A DNA stretch of 64,000 nt from Tetrapyrgos nigripes (GCA_013368315.1 JAACJM010000313.1:22997-86996); one strand, 5' to 3'; numbered from the stretch's first letter, positions 34,072 to 44,857 are shown. The notes: generated by a model from the sequence alone, not told the origin. Numbers and translations are program-made.

Positions 34072-34726
34072 TTACTTAGCACCGAGCTGAAACTGGAGAC
34101 GTTTTTGCGTGTAAAGCTTTTGTAACTTAGTGAGGCCCTCCATTGCCGCACACTGCATCTCTTCTGCCCATTGTAAGTATGACCTCATGGTCCAAGCCAT
34201 GACTTCTGCCTTCTTGAACTCTGGTGATATGCCACCCTCCTGATAGATTTTTCCTTCCAATCTATCAATCCGCACAACTGTCACACCCAATCTGAGGATA
34301 ACTCTGTCCAGCTTTCCACTCGGGACAGCCGTTGCTGTGGTTTTTGATACATACTTGTGGTATATTGTATCGAACCACATTGACAGCGGCTTTCTCATCT
34401 GCTGGAGTCTGCAGGTATAATATTCCTCCAGCTGAGACAGTAGCTGTGTTCTGTTTCTGAAAGGAGAAGCGTAAGTTATTGAAAGAGTATTAACAGGTAT
34501 AACACACGGGCTCATGGCTTCATTATGCTTCTGAGCCTGCTGCCTCTGCCTCAGTTCAATCTTAGCATGTCTATCCTGCCGAGCTTCTTCTCTATAGTTA
34601 AGTTAAAGCGTAGATTAGGATTAGATAGCAATAGAAGAATATGAAATATACCTTTGCAGTTGCGCAGCTGTTTGTTCTGCCTCATAGGCCTTGCGACGGC
34701 TTGTATTGATGGTATCCCGGTTCCTG
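34072..34726 (-). CDS. Unknown helical protein, 5' end truncated by LTR fragment
   Basis: At least two exons separated by a ~50-nt intron at about 34595-34645. The upstream part reads TINTSRRKAYEAEQTAAQLQ, continuing EARQDRHAKIELRQRQQA, a coiled coil. The later part has FDTIYHKYVSKTTATAV and MQCAAMEGLTKLQKLYTQK. No family recognised. It is on the same strand as the KDZ gene and may be the C-terminal part of another transposon protein. The start lies beyond 34726, where sequence switches to a Gypsy-B-type LTR fragment, so the gene is broken. Confidence 0.5.
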
Positions 34727-34730
34727 TTGA

Positions 34731-34953
34731 TTGTTTGTACTTGTTTGGCTGCAGCCTCTACCTAGATACAGCTTTGTAGTAGATAGCCGAGAGACACAGA
34801 ACCACATGCGACTCCGTGTTGGCACTCGAGTTAGGTCAGGTTCCCCTCAGCCGTCTCTAACGTAGGTACCCAGGAGCCACACAATAGGTGAGACAACTGG
34901 AATTGCTACAGTACCTATAGAGAATGGGTACACGTTAGTATGTAGGTACTGTA
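34731..34953 (+). repeat. Rearranged Gypsy-B LTR fragments
   Basis: 34731-34857 matches 24347-24474 almost base for base. 34918-34945 matches 24284-24311 but lies downstream instead of upstream, so the LTR pieces are rearranged. A direct repeat CAGGAGCCACACAATAGGTGAGAC occurs at about 34869 and 35009. Confidence 0.72.
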
Positions 34954-36678
34954 GATAGATATAATCAGTAAATATGTAGTAAGTATATGAATGATTGAAT
35001 ACATACCCCAGGAGCCACACAATAGGTGAGACGACTGGGGTATTAGATACGAGATGGCTAGGTATATGTGAGGCAGATGTTGAACCCGGGTCTCTGTGCC
35101 TTGAAGTATGAAGGGAAAACGAATTAAGAGACGGTAGAAGGAAACAGATATGAATAAAATAGGAAGGAGCCCCCATCTAGGGACTTGTATTCTCGACAAT
35201 GACTGCCTTTCCCGAGCCCCTATCAATGATGCAGCATGTATGGAACAGTGTAAGAAAGATCTTCTCAGTAAATTGGCAAATTTACAGCCCATGAAGCTGC
35301 ATTATACACCGGCATACTCATCTACATGCTTAGAGACACTCTCTTCAATATTACAACATTCTAAGATTATAGGTCATTTGTATCAATGTGTGTGTATTTG
35401 AGATGAAGGTGTTGGGCTGATTGCGACTGAGGATACATCTTAATGTGTGGATAATACAGGCATGGACATGGGCAGGGACATGTATGCCATATGCATATAT
35501 GTATACCATTGAGTTTCCTCTAATTTTCTTCTTTTCTTCTTTAAATTTTCTTCCATTAGTATGTATATCTTTCCCCCCTTTCATCACTGCCCACTGCCCA
35601 TGGTGACCTTGAGTTTCTTTTTTGTTTCTTCATCTTCTGTCCTTCATTATTGTTCTTCTCAAATTTGTTTACTCGGAATCAACACATGCTCACACCCTTT
35701 CTTTCCCCCTTTCCCAGTTTTCCTGTTTCTTGCCTTTTTTCGTTCATTTTCGTTCTTCCAATCTTCCAGATACCTGACTCGACATCACGGAAAAGAAGAA
35801 AGAAATAAATTCTCCAGGACAGCAAACATGACAACTGACAAGGGAAAGGGACAGGGGAAGGGGGAATGGGGGAAAAGGGGGGGGGGGGGTTGCTAGACTA
35901 TGAGAATGGGAAAATAAAGTGTTTACTTAGGCAGTTAGTCAATGAGACACCAGGGGGAGGGGTTGGTAGGGCTAAGGTTTGCTTCTGGTGATATATCATT
36001 AGTAGATGAGGGTAGGCTGGGGAAAAGGGGGAGGGATAACGGGTAAGAGGAAATGTTGGGGGGAAGGGGTAAGGGGAAATGTGGGAGTGTGGGGGGGATA
36101 ATCCAATAAAAATAGGTAATGGGAAATTGGGGCATTTAGGCATTTATGGTGAGGAGAATGGTTTGATAATCCAAGAGGTGCATTATGACAATATGATTTA
36201 ATAACTTTGAGTCTATATAAATTATTACTGGCTGTACCCATCTATTTGTTTTCCTTTTGACCTTAAAATGTAGTTGACCACTTTTCTCACCCTTCCCTGA
36301 ATTTCTTCAGGTCCAGGTCAAGGGGAAGATGTATGCATTGTTGCAATCTGCATATCACTAGTACCACTGGTACAACTGGATGACAATGGGTTTTCTCTTC
36401 TAGTTCAACACCTGTCACGAGGGAAAATAACCTAACAACAAAACACTTTAGGACCAAGGTAAGTCTCAGAAAGCGTGCATGAAGGCTTGTGGTACTGATT
36501 TATCAAATATAGTCGCTGAGAGGTGAAGATACTCGAATCAGAGAGAGTAAGAGATAGAGGGAGACGAAGGACTTTCTTAGGAAAGAGTTGAGGGGTAGAG
36601 TTGAGCTGAATACTGTGAAGTTCGGTGAATATTGCTTGTATTTTGGGTATTCCTACAACATATTCATACTTGAAGCTG
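34954..36678. other. Gene-free spacer with polypurine tracts
   Basis: No gene recognised. The strand is pyrimidine-rich at about 35510-35770 and strongly G-rich at 35838-36110, including 13 consecutive G at 35877-35889. The small open frames here are compositional. A G-quadruplex is plausible in the G-run region. Confidence 0.5.
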
Positions 36679-36680
36679 TA

Positions 36681-37965
36681 CTCATGGTCACGGAAAGTAA
36701 CGGTCCTGTGACATGTGACACCATTTTTCGAGGATCTTGTCATTGACTATCCTTGTATCTACACAACGATGTACAGCATGTATTGCTACCAAACTTTGTA
36801 TTCATATACTCTACCATCAATGCATTTCGTACCCCAGTTAAAATCTCGTGTGACCGCCTTTTGCATCCAAGACAGCCTGGACAACATCATCCATTCTCCC
36901 AACATACTTGTCAATATCTTCGATTTCTATCTCGCCCCAAACCTCCTTTACTGCCTCTATCAGCTCATTGGCAGATGAAGGGTGATGTGGTCTAGCCCTT
37001 ACGCCAGCTTTTAGTTCGTGCCAAACACGTTCAATGGGGTTAAGGTCTGGAGAAGATGGCGGGTGTGGGAAGAGAGGGATACCATGGTCAGAAAACCATT
37101 TCTTCATTGTCTTTGCGGTATGACTAGGTGCGCCATCATGCTGGAACTTGATGTCTCCCCTCTCTGACTTCATCTCTTCATAAAATTCCAGCAGAACCCC
37201 ATCAAGAACCTGCTCTTGGTACCTCTTTGCGTTCATTCCTCCTCCTTTCCCTCCCAGGTACTCCAGCACCACCAATGGGCCCTTTTTCCCCTTCATTATG
37301 CATCCCCATACCATGACCCGAACAGAGGACTGCTTAACTGTTGGTACCAAGCAGTCCTCTTCATATTCTTCATCTGCGCGACGCGTTACAAAAATCCGGC
37401 CCCGACTGTCATCCATCTCAACATAGCATTCATCTGACCATATCACTTTTCTCCAATCCTCTCCTTTCCTCTGTGAAGCCCAGGTCCTCCTCTTCCTTTT
37501 CTGCAACTGGCTGAGCAGTGGAACCTTGCGTGCTACCTGACGGTGGTACCCTTCTTTAGCAACATGCTCTGCAACAGTTGTTGCGCCCAGAGGTGGTTCC
37601 ATTTCATTTCCTATCTCCTTAAATGGTACCCAGCGTGCCTTTCGAATGGCCCTGACAAGCCTTTGTCGTGTCCTGTTTGTAACTTTGGGTGGTCGTCCAC
37701 TACGCGGCCTGTTTTTCGTCGAACCGGTCTTGCAAAATTTCTGCCAAATCTTCTTGGCACTTCCATGGGGTATCCCAACGAGTTCTGCAGCTTTTTCAAT
37801 GGTTTTTCTGCCCTGTATGGCTCCAATGACCCTGTTCTTCTTCGGACTATTGTGTTGGACGCGAGCCATGTATGTGTAATGTAGTAGGGTACAAGAAAAA
37901 TGTTAACTACGAGACACGGGGGTTATGTCACACATCACGGGACCATTACTTTCCGTGACCACGAG
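36681..37965 (-). mobile_element. Tc1/mariner transposon, structurally intact (1285 bp)
   Basis: The element is bounded by TA at 36679-36680 and 37966-37967. Its inverted ends read CTC(A/G)TGGTCACGGAAAGTAA followed by (C/T)GGTCC(T/C)GTGA, about 40 bp with few mismatches. It contains a single uninterrupted transposase gene on the minus strand. All parts needed for transposition appear present. It lies next to or inside the presumed 3' LTR region of Gypsy-C. Confidence 0.93.
36838..37869 (-). CDS. Tc1/mariner transposase, DD34E, intact
   Basis: 343 residues, one exon, the normal length for this family. An N-terminal helix-turn-helix region (about 1-110, with KKIWQKF and GRPPKVTNRTRQRL, an AT-hook-like GRPP) binds the TIRs. 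Catalytic residues: Asp in IWSDEC, Asp in QHDGAPSH and Glu in NPIERVWHEL; exactly 34 residues separate the second Asp and the Glu, giving DD34E. There is no stop or frameshift. It catalyses cut-and-paste transposition into TA. Flanking TIRs and TA duplication support recent, possibly current, activity. Confidence 0.95.
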   Translation of the reverse strand: MARVQHNSPKKNRVIGAIQGRKTIEKAAELVGIPHGSAKKIWQKFCKTGSTKNRPRSGRPPKVTNRTRQRLVRAIRKARWVPFKEIGNEMEPPLGATTVAEHVAKEGYHRQVARKVPLLSQLQKRKRRTWASQRKGEDWRKVIWSDECYVEMDDSRGRIFVTRRADEEYEEDCLVPTVKQSSVRVMVWGCIMKGKKGPLVVLEYLGGKGGGMNAKRYQEQVLDGVLLEFYEEMKSERGDIKFQHDGAPSHTAKTMKKWFSDHGIPLFPHPPSSPDLNPIERVWHELKAGVRARPHHPSSANELIEAVKEVWGEIEIEDIDKYVGRMDDVVQAVLDAKGGHTRF

Positions 37966-37967
37966 TA

Positions 37968-38372
37968 GTAGATTAATGAAATATCAAAGGCAATGTAGAA
38001 CACGAAATCGAGAAAGAAACTCGTAAGAGAAACATGAAACTCGTAAGGTCTAAACGTGCAACTCGTAAAACTTGTAAGAGAAACGTGAAACTCGTAAGGT
38101 CTAAACGTGCAACTTGTAAGATGAATAAAACTTAACTACATATGAAGAAAACCTGTAAGAAGTATGAAAAGAACACGATAAAGGCATTCAAGAAAAATGA
38201 AGATCTTCGGATCTTACTGTAGGTACCTGGATACATATGAATTAGAAGAAAATAGACGACCAGTCATGAAATGAAGAAAAAGGTAAGGACGCAAGAATTT
38301 CCATAACCAACGTGAATAGGGGAAGTGACCTCATCGAGTACTTCGTGCTAATACGTGACTTAGCACTACATC
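37968..38372. repeat. Probable Gypsy-C 3' LTR region with 51-bp tandem repeat
   Basis: Two 51-bp units (38019-38069 and 38070-38120) contain ACTCGTAAGAGAAAC and GGTCTAAACGTGCAAC. On the minus strand the Gypsy-C coding region is followed by a purine stretch and TGTAGTGCTAAGTCACGTAT from about 38373, which looks like an LTR start. No second LTR copy is found to prove it. Confidence 0.5.
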
Positions 38373-38373
38373 C

Positions 38374-39031
38374 ACCCACGACCAAAAATTGCAACTGTCC
38401 CCAGTTGCTTATCAATCAACATTAGAGTCGTCTTCACCGGCATCCGAGTCAGAGTCATTGGAAGGAGATTCCTGCCAAGTGGTAGAAGCGTCTGGTTCGT
38501 CATTGATAGGAGGAAGTCCAGAGGTGAGTTGCTGCAACCTGGGGTCTGTGCATGATACATAGGGTAAGAGACGTGAGACAGCGATGCCTTGGAGAGAGAT
38601 GGATCCGTTAAGCTCCCTAATAACATAGCTACCACCTTTGGTCTTCCTAACAATTGCGTAGGGACCAAGCCAGTGTGGCTTAGCTTTTCGTCCTAGATCA
38701 TGCGTGATCCGAGAGTCTCGGACAAGGACAAGATCCCCTTCATTGAAGGATGTAGTGAATAGCTTCTTTGCCCATTTATCCTCAAATTGCTCCTTCGTTC
38801 GAAATTGATTGAATTGTAATGTTCTACTGGCAGATGCCAGGTTGTCGGGATGCTGTTGCAGTTGGCGAACTCATAAAGCAAGAAATTCGATATCTGACAT
38901 GTGAGATTCCCAGCCATCGACCAGGAATGATGCTTCAGCAAGATCGAAGGAGAGGATGGGGTGACAACCATGGAGGAGGAAGAAGGGCGAATATCCAGTC
39001 TGTCTTCGAATAGTGACGTTATCCGCAAAGA
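38374..39031 (-). pseudogene. Gypsy-C integrase C-terminal region
   Basis: In a frame shifted relative to the integrase core it continues TVVFADNVTIRRQTGYSP, FNQFRTKEQFEDKWAKK, FNEGDLVLVRDSRI and KAKPHWLGPYAIVRKTKGG, ending in an acidic tail (SDSDAGEDDSNVD). The WLGPYxVxR sequence is the GPY/F-type integrase C-terminal module that guides insertion. A frameshift near 39035 separates it from the core. Confidence 0.75.
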
Positions 39032-39930
39032 CTACGGTAGTGAGAAGGTCGGGCCATCAGCTTTGACCAACGATTCACGAATAACAAAATGACCTCTTTC
39101 GACGACGCCGTTAGCTTTGGAGTTGTATGGGGAAATTCGAATTTGGTGGATATGTAACCGTTTGAGTAGATCTGAGAAGGCCGCTTTGACCTCGGATCCG
39201 TTATCCGTGACTACTTGAAGTATAAAGCCATGGCGACAGTATAACTGCTCCCAGAAGAATTTGGCCAACGATCTGGCATTATTCTTCCGTAAAGGCCGAG
39301 CCTCACACCATCCAGTTAAATCATCCCGAGCCGCTACAATATAGCGAAAGCCACTGGCAGCAGGCATGAACATGACATCGACATACCCTTTCTGAAATGG
39401 AGTGGTTGGAGTTGATACTGTGAAAGGAATGCATAGGGATTGATGGCTTCGGATTTGACATTCATGACAGGACCGGACGTGGAATTGAATGTCTTGACGA
39501 AGGTGGGGCCAGTAGAAGCGAAGATTCAGTAGTTCCCAGGTGGAAGCGACTCCTTGATGTCCAAGAAGCTCATGGGCCTGAGTTAGGATTCTTATTCGGG
39601 CTTCGGGGTTGAGAATCACCAGCTGAGGAGTCTTTCGATTGGTACACCGATAAAGACAATCGTTCGCAATGTAGAATTGTTTGGACCTTTGTAGAAAACG
39701 TCGGCATGCTTCGGTTCGTTGTTTGGGATTGGAAATGGAGGAGATGGAAGATGGAAAGGATAAGTCTTTCAAGAAATGAAAAATGTCGAGGAGATTCTGG
39801 TCAGATTGGGTCAAAGGTGAAGGCTGTTGGGTATCTGAGGTAGAAGGAGTGTTGAATACATAGGTAATGTTGTGGGTATAGGATTGGATAAAGGCGGCAA
39901 TAGATGGAATGGAAGAAGGAGAGAGAGGAA
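39032..39930 (-). pseudogene. Gypsy-C integrase core
   Basis: H2C2 zinc module (HELLGHQG...RSCHECQIRSH) followed by the DDE core: Asp in KGYVDVMFMP, Asp in QVVTDNGSEV, Glu in SKANGVVERGHF. The catalytic triad is complete, but the frame breaks at both ends: RNase H lies in another frame and the C-terminal tail is displaced. It belongs to the clade with a VDVMFMP-type first Asp, common in mushrooms. Confidence 0.85.
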
Positions 39931-40502
39931 ATGTGAAGGGCAATGTCATCAAGCCATGAGTCATCGTAATCGTCTGTAGGGATTGGGTCATGTTCTATAC
40001 GAGATAATGCATCTGGTCCTATATGCTTGGCTGCTGGAATATGAACAATTGTGAAGTCAAATAACAGTATGCCCTGAATCCAACGATTTACTGCAGTGTT
40101 GGGTTGCATGTCGGGTTCGTTTAGCATTCCCGTAATGTATTTGGCATCTAGCTCGATACGAAGGTCCTTAATACCAATGAGGTATATCCTCCAGTGTCTG
40201 AGGGCTCGAAATAAACTGTACAACTCCAGTTTGGGTTGTGAGTAACGGCTTTCTCTTTCGTTGAAGTGAAGGGATCCATAACGCGCAGGTTGTCGATGGT
40301 TTTGCTCATCAAGCTGAGAGAGGATGAATCCGACTCCAAGTGTGCTACAGTCAACCGAAAGAAATACTGGGAGGGAAGAAGTGTAGTTGATTTCGCGAAG
40401 AGCCGGAGCGGAGGAGACAAGCTCTTTGATGAACTTGAAAGCTTTTTGGCAGGCATCAGTCCATAAAAATGGATGATCCTTTCGATAGAGATGGCTGAGA
40501 GG
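39931..40502 (-). pseudogene. Gypsy-C RNase H region
   Basis: After the TGA that ends the RT frame (40503-40505) the sequence continues PLSHLYRKDHPFLWTDACQ, FLSVDCSTLGVGFILSQ, RYGSLHFNERESRYSQPKLE, LYSLFRALRHWR and HIPAAKHIGPDALSR. These are the Ty3/gypsy RNase H landmarks, with Asp, Glu and the terminal Asp preserved. It then runs into a Ser/Phe-rich frame that no longer matches the integrase frame. Confidence 0.78.
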
Positions 40503-41498
40503 TCATACGAGCTGAGAGTAGTTCGGGATCCAGATCCTAACTGTGCCAGTTAAACCAAGAAAGCGACGAACAGCTCTTGGCTCGGTGAGAACTGGCCAGT
40601 TAAGAATCTTGTCGGTTCTAGACAGATCAGGCAATCTTCCTTCGAATGTACAACGTTGACCAACGATTAAGACCTCTGGACGCGCCACCTGCATTTTCTT
40701 AAACGCAAAGGTACCTCCAGCATGCTTGACGTGGTGCATTATGCGATGGATGTCCTGGGCATGTTCCCATATGAAACAACGGATGCCAGGATTCTCGGGC
40801 AGGACCTCGGGGATGCCAAACTCGTCAAGATATCGGGTGGATGGCCCCTTGATTGGTAAGTTGTCGATGAAGATATTGGCGGTGTGGGGGATCCCATCCT
40901 GTAAGATGAAGATCATGCATTGTTGAAATTCGGTAGGAGAGTTGGTATACCCCATGGGTAAGGAGGTGATGCGTAATGGGCTGAGGGGAGTCATAAATCC
41001 GGTAAGATCTCGCGATTCAGGGTGAACTTTGCAGGCATCAAAACCCCAGAACAAATTGAAAACAGTGTAGATCGAGCAAGCTGCGAATGGAGAGACGAAT
41101 TCGTCTAGAATGGGTGGAACTCCTGCATCCTTAATAGTTATTTTGTTGAGAGGTTGCAGGCTGTGGACTATGCGCAAAGTACCGTTCTTCTTTAGCATGC
41201 AGAACCAACGAGAACGGTAGGAACTTTGTGATCGTTCGTAGACTCCGTGGGCAATCTTGATTTTCAGCAGCTCTAGTACCTTATCCGAGATTCCCAGTGG
41301 AATAGGGATATTTCTATATTGCCATGGAGTATGAGGCATGACCGGATAGATATACGGTGAGAAGTAATCCTCTCGAAAGGTACCATGGTCTGTTTCAACA
41401 AAGGCAATTGCGTCTTCATTTAGAACCATGATATTTTCGAAGAGTCTTTCTTCTTCAGGCCATAAGAAATTCTTGGGGTTCAAGTTGAGCACTGCCAT
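40503..41498 (-). pseudogene. Gypsy-C reverse transcriptase, two catalytic Asp lost
   Basis: Opening region FLWPEEERLFENIMVLN, then PIPLGISDKVLELLKIKIA, YRSRWFCMLKKNGTLRIVHSL (RT fingers), VFNLFWGFDAC (motif A, where Asp is replaced by Asn, codon AAT at 41055-41057), SLPMGYTNSPTEFQQCM, and NIFIDNLPIKGP (motif C; second Asp is Asn, AAC at 40860-40862). Both changes fit G to A at a CpG. The frame ends in TGA at 40503, after which RNase H continues in register. Polymerase activity is not possible. Confidence 0.88.
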
Positions 41499-41654
41499 TT
41501 GATCACAGGAGATTCGAGGGGTAGGGGTATAGGGAGGAAGGTTAGGGGAAAGGGGTTGGAGGGAAATTAGAGGATCTTCAGGGAATTAACGTTGGGTTCG
41601 GGCCCATTCCGGGTATGGAGCTGATAGGGGCTTTGTACACTGATCAACATGTTT

Positions 41655-41918
41655 TTACGCACCGAGCATGAAGAGAGGGGTTGGTGCGGGATCGGGTATG
41701 CCTAAAGGGGCAATAGGGGTCGATTCTGTCATTGAGATGAGGATATCGTCAGTTTCCAAGTCGTCTAACAAGTAATAATCGTCTAAGTCCAATGTGATTG
41801 GCTCTACGAAACTACTATGTAAAATGTCCATGTTGTAACTGATAGTAACTAATATGAGAGGTGGAGTGGGAGTGGGAATAGATGTAAGTAATAGATTAGT
41901 GAGTTTAATGTCATTCAC
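41655..41918 (-). CDS. Small ORF of Gypsy-C, unknown
   Basis: 87 codons, rich in Pro, Ile, Leu and Asp (LDLDDYYLLDDLETDDIL). No domain. It lies between the 406-codon ORF and RT and may be a linker exon or pol leader. It may not be a separate gene. Confidence 0.35.
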   Translation of the reverse strand: MNDIKLTNLLLTSIPTPTPPLILVTISYNMDILHSSFVEPITLDLDDYYLLDDLETDDILISMTESTPIAPLGIPDPAPTPLFMLGA

Positions 41919-42200
41919 TACGACGAAGGGAGCATACGTAGGCGATAATTAGTGTTATTAATGATGAGGAAAGGATAAAATGGCCCAGGGAAGTGGAAAA
42001 TATCTAATTAGTGGATGGTGCATATGGGGGAGGAATGTTGGAAAGGAAGAAGGAACGATAAAGGTAGGATTGGATGATTGAATGATAGTTATGCATGTCC
42101 ATACGTAGCAAAAGTTTGGCCCTAGTTACCAACACCGAACACCTGCACCCTGGCTGAGTTTCCATTCGCCGAAAAAGATCCAGAGACGACCATAGGAACA

Positions 42201-43421
42201 TCAGTTGGTAGTCTCTAAAGAATGGATTGGCCTGGAGGCGGGCAACTGGCGCTTGGATGGCATGGAACATCGCGAAAATTCTCGGTCTCTCCTACAATAT
42301 TCCTCCATGAATGCCAAGTCGGCAAGACCAGGGTCAATGATCTCATGAAAGAATGCCAAGCATAATTGTTGAGCATCATGAAGAATAGAATTAAGGATTC
42401 GGAAGAATGGGACATCGGGATGATAGACGAGATAGCAAGAAGGGAAGACTATAAGTTCTTCAAGAGGAATATGAATGTCGTGCAGTGAGGGAAGAACATT
42501 GTTCTGGATAAGTAGAGCTGCAGATACCTGCAATGCTTCCATGAATGGAGTCCAGGTCTCAAGAGAATGATACTCTCGTCGTCCTAGAGGCTCAAGATCA
42601 AGCTGCATGCCCAAATTCATGAAGATAGATGTTCCTGGAAGTGCGAGGAACAAGGTTCGCATCCTTTCAAATTTAGTTTGGTGGGCAAGAAGTCGGATTT
42701 CCATTACATTCATTGGGGCTCCCATCTCACCAACATACAAATTCTTCAACTCTATTTCCAAATCGGTAACGAGAAGCGGGTTACGATGCATTCCTTGTTG
42801 GTTACGCCAGATGACAGGATCATCATCATGAGCATACGCGATATTCTGGAGAGTTTGACAGAGGGGAAGCATGTGGTCAATGAGCTGAAGAGAGCGAGAG
42901 AAAAACGATCCTCGCTGAGGAGAAACATGGGTATCAGGGTTGGAAAGGAAGGTGTTAAGAGCTTGAGCATCTGGGGCCGTTAGAAGAGCTCGGCTATCTA
43001 ATCGTTGCTCGGCGAAATCTTCTGGTCCTCCAAAGGGTGGGATACTATCAGCTGTCTCCGTGCGAACATGTCGGGTAGCGGTAGATTCGGGAGAACCCAT
43101 AGGAATAGAATTAATCGGAGTAGAATTAGCGGGAGGAGTATTGGCAGGATTAATGATAGAAATAAGATTAGAGATGTTGGATAGAATCTGGTTTGAAACG
43201 ACATGATTGATGCCTGGAGGGCTAGGTGAAGGAGATGGATGAGGAGGAGTGGTAGTAGAGACAGTGGCCATGGTAGCATCATCATTGTCCAGTTCAATCC
43301 ATACGCGTCCGGTATCGTCCACGTATGTAGTATTAACGAAATCCATGATAGAAGGAGAAAGGCGGGTGTAGAGCTGAGCAATAACGAGTGTGGACAAGTG
43401 CAGAATCACCAAGAGGGGCAT
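42201..43421 (-). CDS. Unknown ORF between protease and RT of Gypsy-C
   Basis: Open frame of 406 codons. The Met at 43346 (MDFVNTTYVDDTGRVWIELD) is a likelier start than the first Met. The N-terminal third is Pro/Ser/Thr/Asn-rich. The rest is a folded-looking helical region with DLEIELKNLYVGEMGAP, KFERMRTLFLAL, WTPFMEALQVSAALLIQ and LCLAFFHEIIDPGLA. No zinc knuckle, signal peptide or membrane segment. It could be a capsid-like Gag in an unusual position or a captured gene. Uninterrupted although RT is mutated. Confidence 0.55.
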   Translation of the reverse strand: MPLLVILHLSTLVIAQLYTRLSPSIMDFVNTTYVDDTGRVWIELDNDDATMATVSTTTPPHPSPSPSPPGINHVVSNQILSNISNLISIINPANTPPANSTPINSIPMGSPESTATRHVRTETADSIPPFGGPEDFAEQRLDSRALLTAPDAQALNTFLSNPDTHVSPQRGSFFSRSLQLIDHMLPLCQTLQNIAYAHDDDPVIWRNQQGMHRNPLLVTDLEIELKNLYVGEMGAPMNVMEIRLLAHQTKFERMRTLFLALPGTSIFMNLGMQLDLEPLGRREYHSLETWTPFMEALQVSAALLIQNNVLPSLHDIHIPLEELIVFPSCYLVYHPDVPFFRILNSILHDAQQLCLAFFHEIIDPGLADLAFMEEYCRRDREFSRCSMPSKRQLPASRPIHSLETTN

Positions 43422-43446
43422 AAAGTAAGGATGGGGATAGAAGGGA

Positions 43447-44712
43447 CTAGAATGATCCTATCGTCCTAATGAAGTGACAAACATCCTCTGACCATGGTGG
43501 AGGAACATCCTCCTCTACTAGCATCTCAAACTTGGCTCTTAGTACCCCTGAGTAATCCCTTTCCTTGAATACCAAAAAGGTTCCTTCATCTCGCTTGTCA
43601 ATGCTTACTCGATTGCCCTTTTGCCACGGTCGACCCAATAATAGATCAAATGGTACTCGATCTCCCACAAATAAGTGGGCATAGGTCATGACAGTGCCAC
43701 AATGGATAGGAACTTCGGCAACTAGGCCCTGAAGTAATCCTTCTCCGCCATTCGCGTCATGGACCCCCATAGATCTAGAGATATCCATAGGTCTACCTCC
43801 CATGGATGAACGCCAAACTGACTTTTTGACGATATTAAGCATGGAACCCGTATCAAGGATTGCTGATACTTCTTTGTTGTCAACAGTGATTGTGAAAGTA
43901 ATAAGTCAGTGGCGATCAATGATGAATGTCTTGGCAGAGGCGAGGTTGACAGAAGAAAGGGTGGTAGGAGGAATAGGGGATGACATCATCGAGGAGAGTT
44001 GGACTTTCGGAGGATTCTTCAGCTTTAGAACTTCGATTAACATGTTGGCTAGATCCAGAGAACATGCTAAGAATTCCCCGATTGAAATGTCGAATCTATC
44101 AGCATTGCTGGAGTTAAGTATCTTATTCAAAATGATGGATTTGTCGATGTGGGATGAAACAGCAGACTGTCGAGAGGTAGTGGTAGCTTTGGGATTTTTA
44201 GCTTTCTTAGAGGCGTTGGCAGACTTAGAAGGAGGTGTGGTAGCGGAGGTGGGAGGATCTACTGATGTATCTTCCATGATTGTGTCGTTGTTGGAAGGAT
44301 CAACATGATTTGGAATAGCATCGTGAGGAACAGAGGAAAAAGGAGTTGGAGCAGGAACAGTAGGAATTTCCTCAGGAAGGCTAGATTCAGGGACAGGGGT
44401 AGGAGTAGGTTTCGCAGGTTTCGCATGCATGCCATAAGGGTGATCAGCGGCTTTGTACGGTGCTGGTCTGTGAGCTTCTTTATCCTTCTCAGTCCTATGA
44501 ACCTCGAGAGCATGGTTAATCTCATCATCGGTAGTGCTTGGACCAACGAGATACGAGTGGGCAGGAGGAGGAGGAGTCAAAGCTGCTTGAATGAAATTCG
44601 AAGAAACGAAGGGGGTGGTGGACATGGCAGCGACAGCTGTCATGGAAGCTTTCTGACAGCAGAAAGCATCCAATATAGTCTTGTTACGACGGCGTTGAAG
44701 AATAACACCATC
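43447..44712 (-). pseudogene. Gypsy-C gag-like leader and aspartyl protease
   Basis: A Pro/Thr/Ser/Ala-rich leader (about 44660-44150) is followed by HIDKSIILNKILNSS and LDLANMLIEVLKLKNPPKV, then in the same frame across a TGA at 43906-43908 the protease: SAILDTGSMLNIV (catalytic DTG), RPMDISRSMGVHDANGGEG, HLFVGDRVPFDLLLGRPW. The GRPW end is typical of this fungal protease group. The initial residues MTDGV overlap the foreign LTR boundary at 44713, so the true start is lost. Confidence 0.78.
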
Positions 44713-44857
44713 TGTCATGAATCGCTCCCCGCCTATTCATTTTCCTTTCTATTCTTTTCCCTTTACTATTTACTTCTCGCTCTAACCCCATAAACATCAA
44801 CCATTTCTCATCATCGTCTATAGTTACCATCTCCATAGATCTATAACTCACACTTTT
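44713..44857 (+). repeat. Truncated LTR of the Gypsy-D family
   Basis: Begins TGTCATGAATCGCTCCCC and matches the first ~145 bp of the LTR at 22117-21576 (minus), including AACCCCATAAACATCAACCA and TCATCATCGTCTATAGTTAC. It stops abruptly at about 44857, where hAT coding sequence begins. Confidence 0.85.

Larger units (their letters stand above)
38373..44712 (-). mobile_element. Gypsy-C: minus-strand Ty3/gypsy element, degraded, 5' end lost
   Basis: From right to left: gag-protease (44712-43447), an unknown 406-codon ORF (43421-42201), a small ORF (41918-41655), RT (41498-40503), RNase H, integrase (to 39032) and its C-terminal tail (to 38374). Frame changes separate RNase H, integrase and tail. 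The RT has lost catalytic aspartates. On the right it is cut by an LTR fragment of another family that starts at 44713, so its own 5' LTR is missing. Confidence 0.85.

Noticed and set aside
35860..36110. G-rich region suspected to be a promoter or replication signal
   Set aside because: Only homopolymer and purine bias is visible; no gene start or conserved motif nearby.
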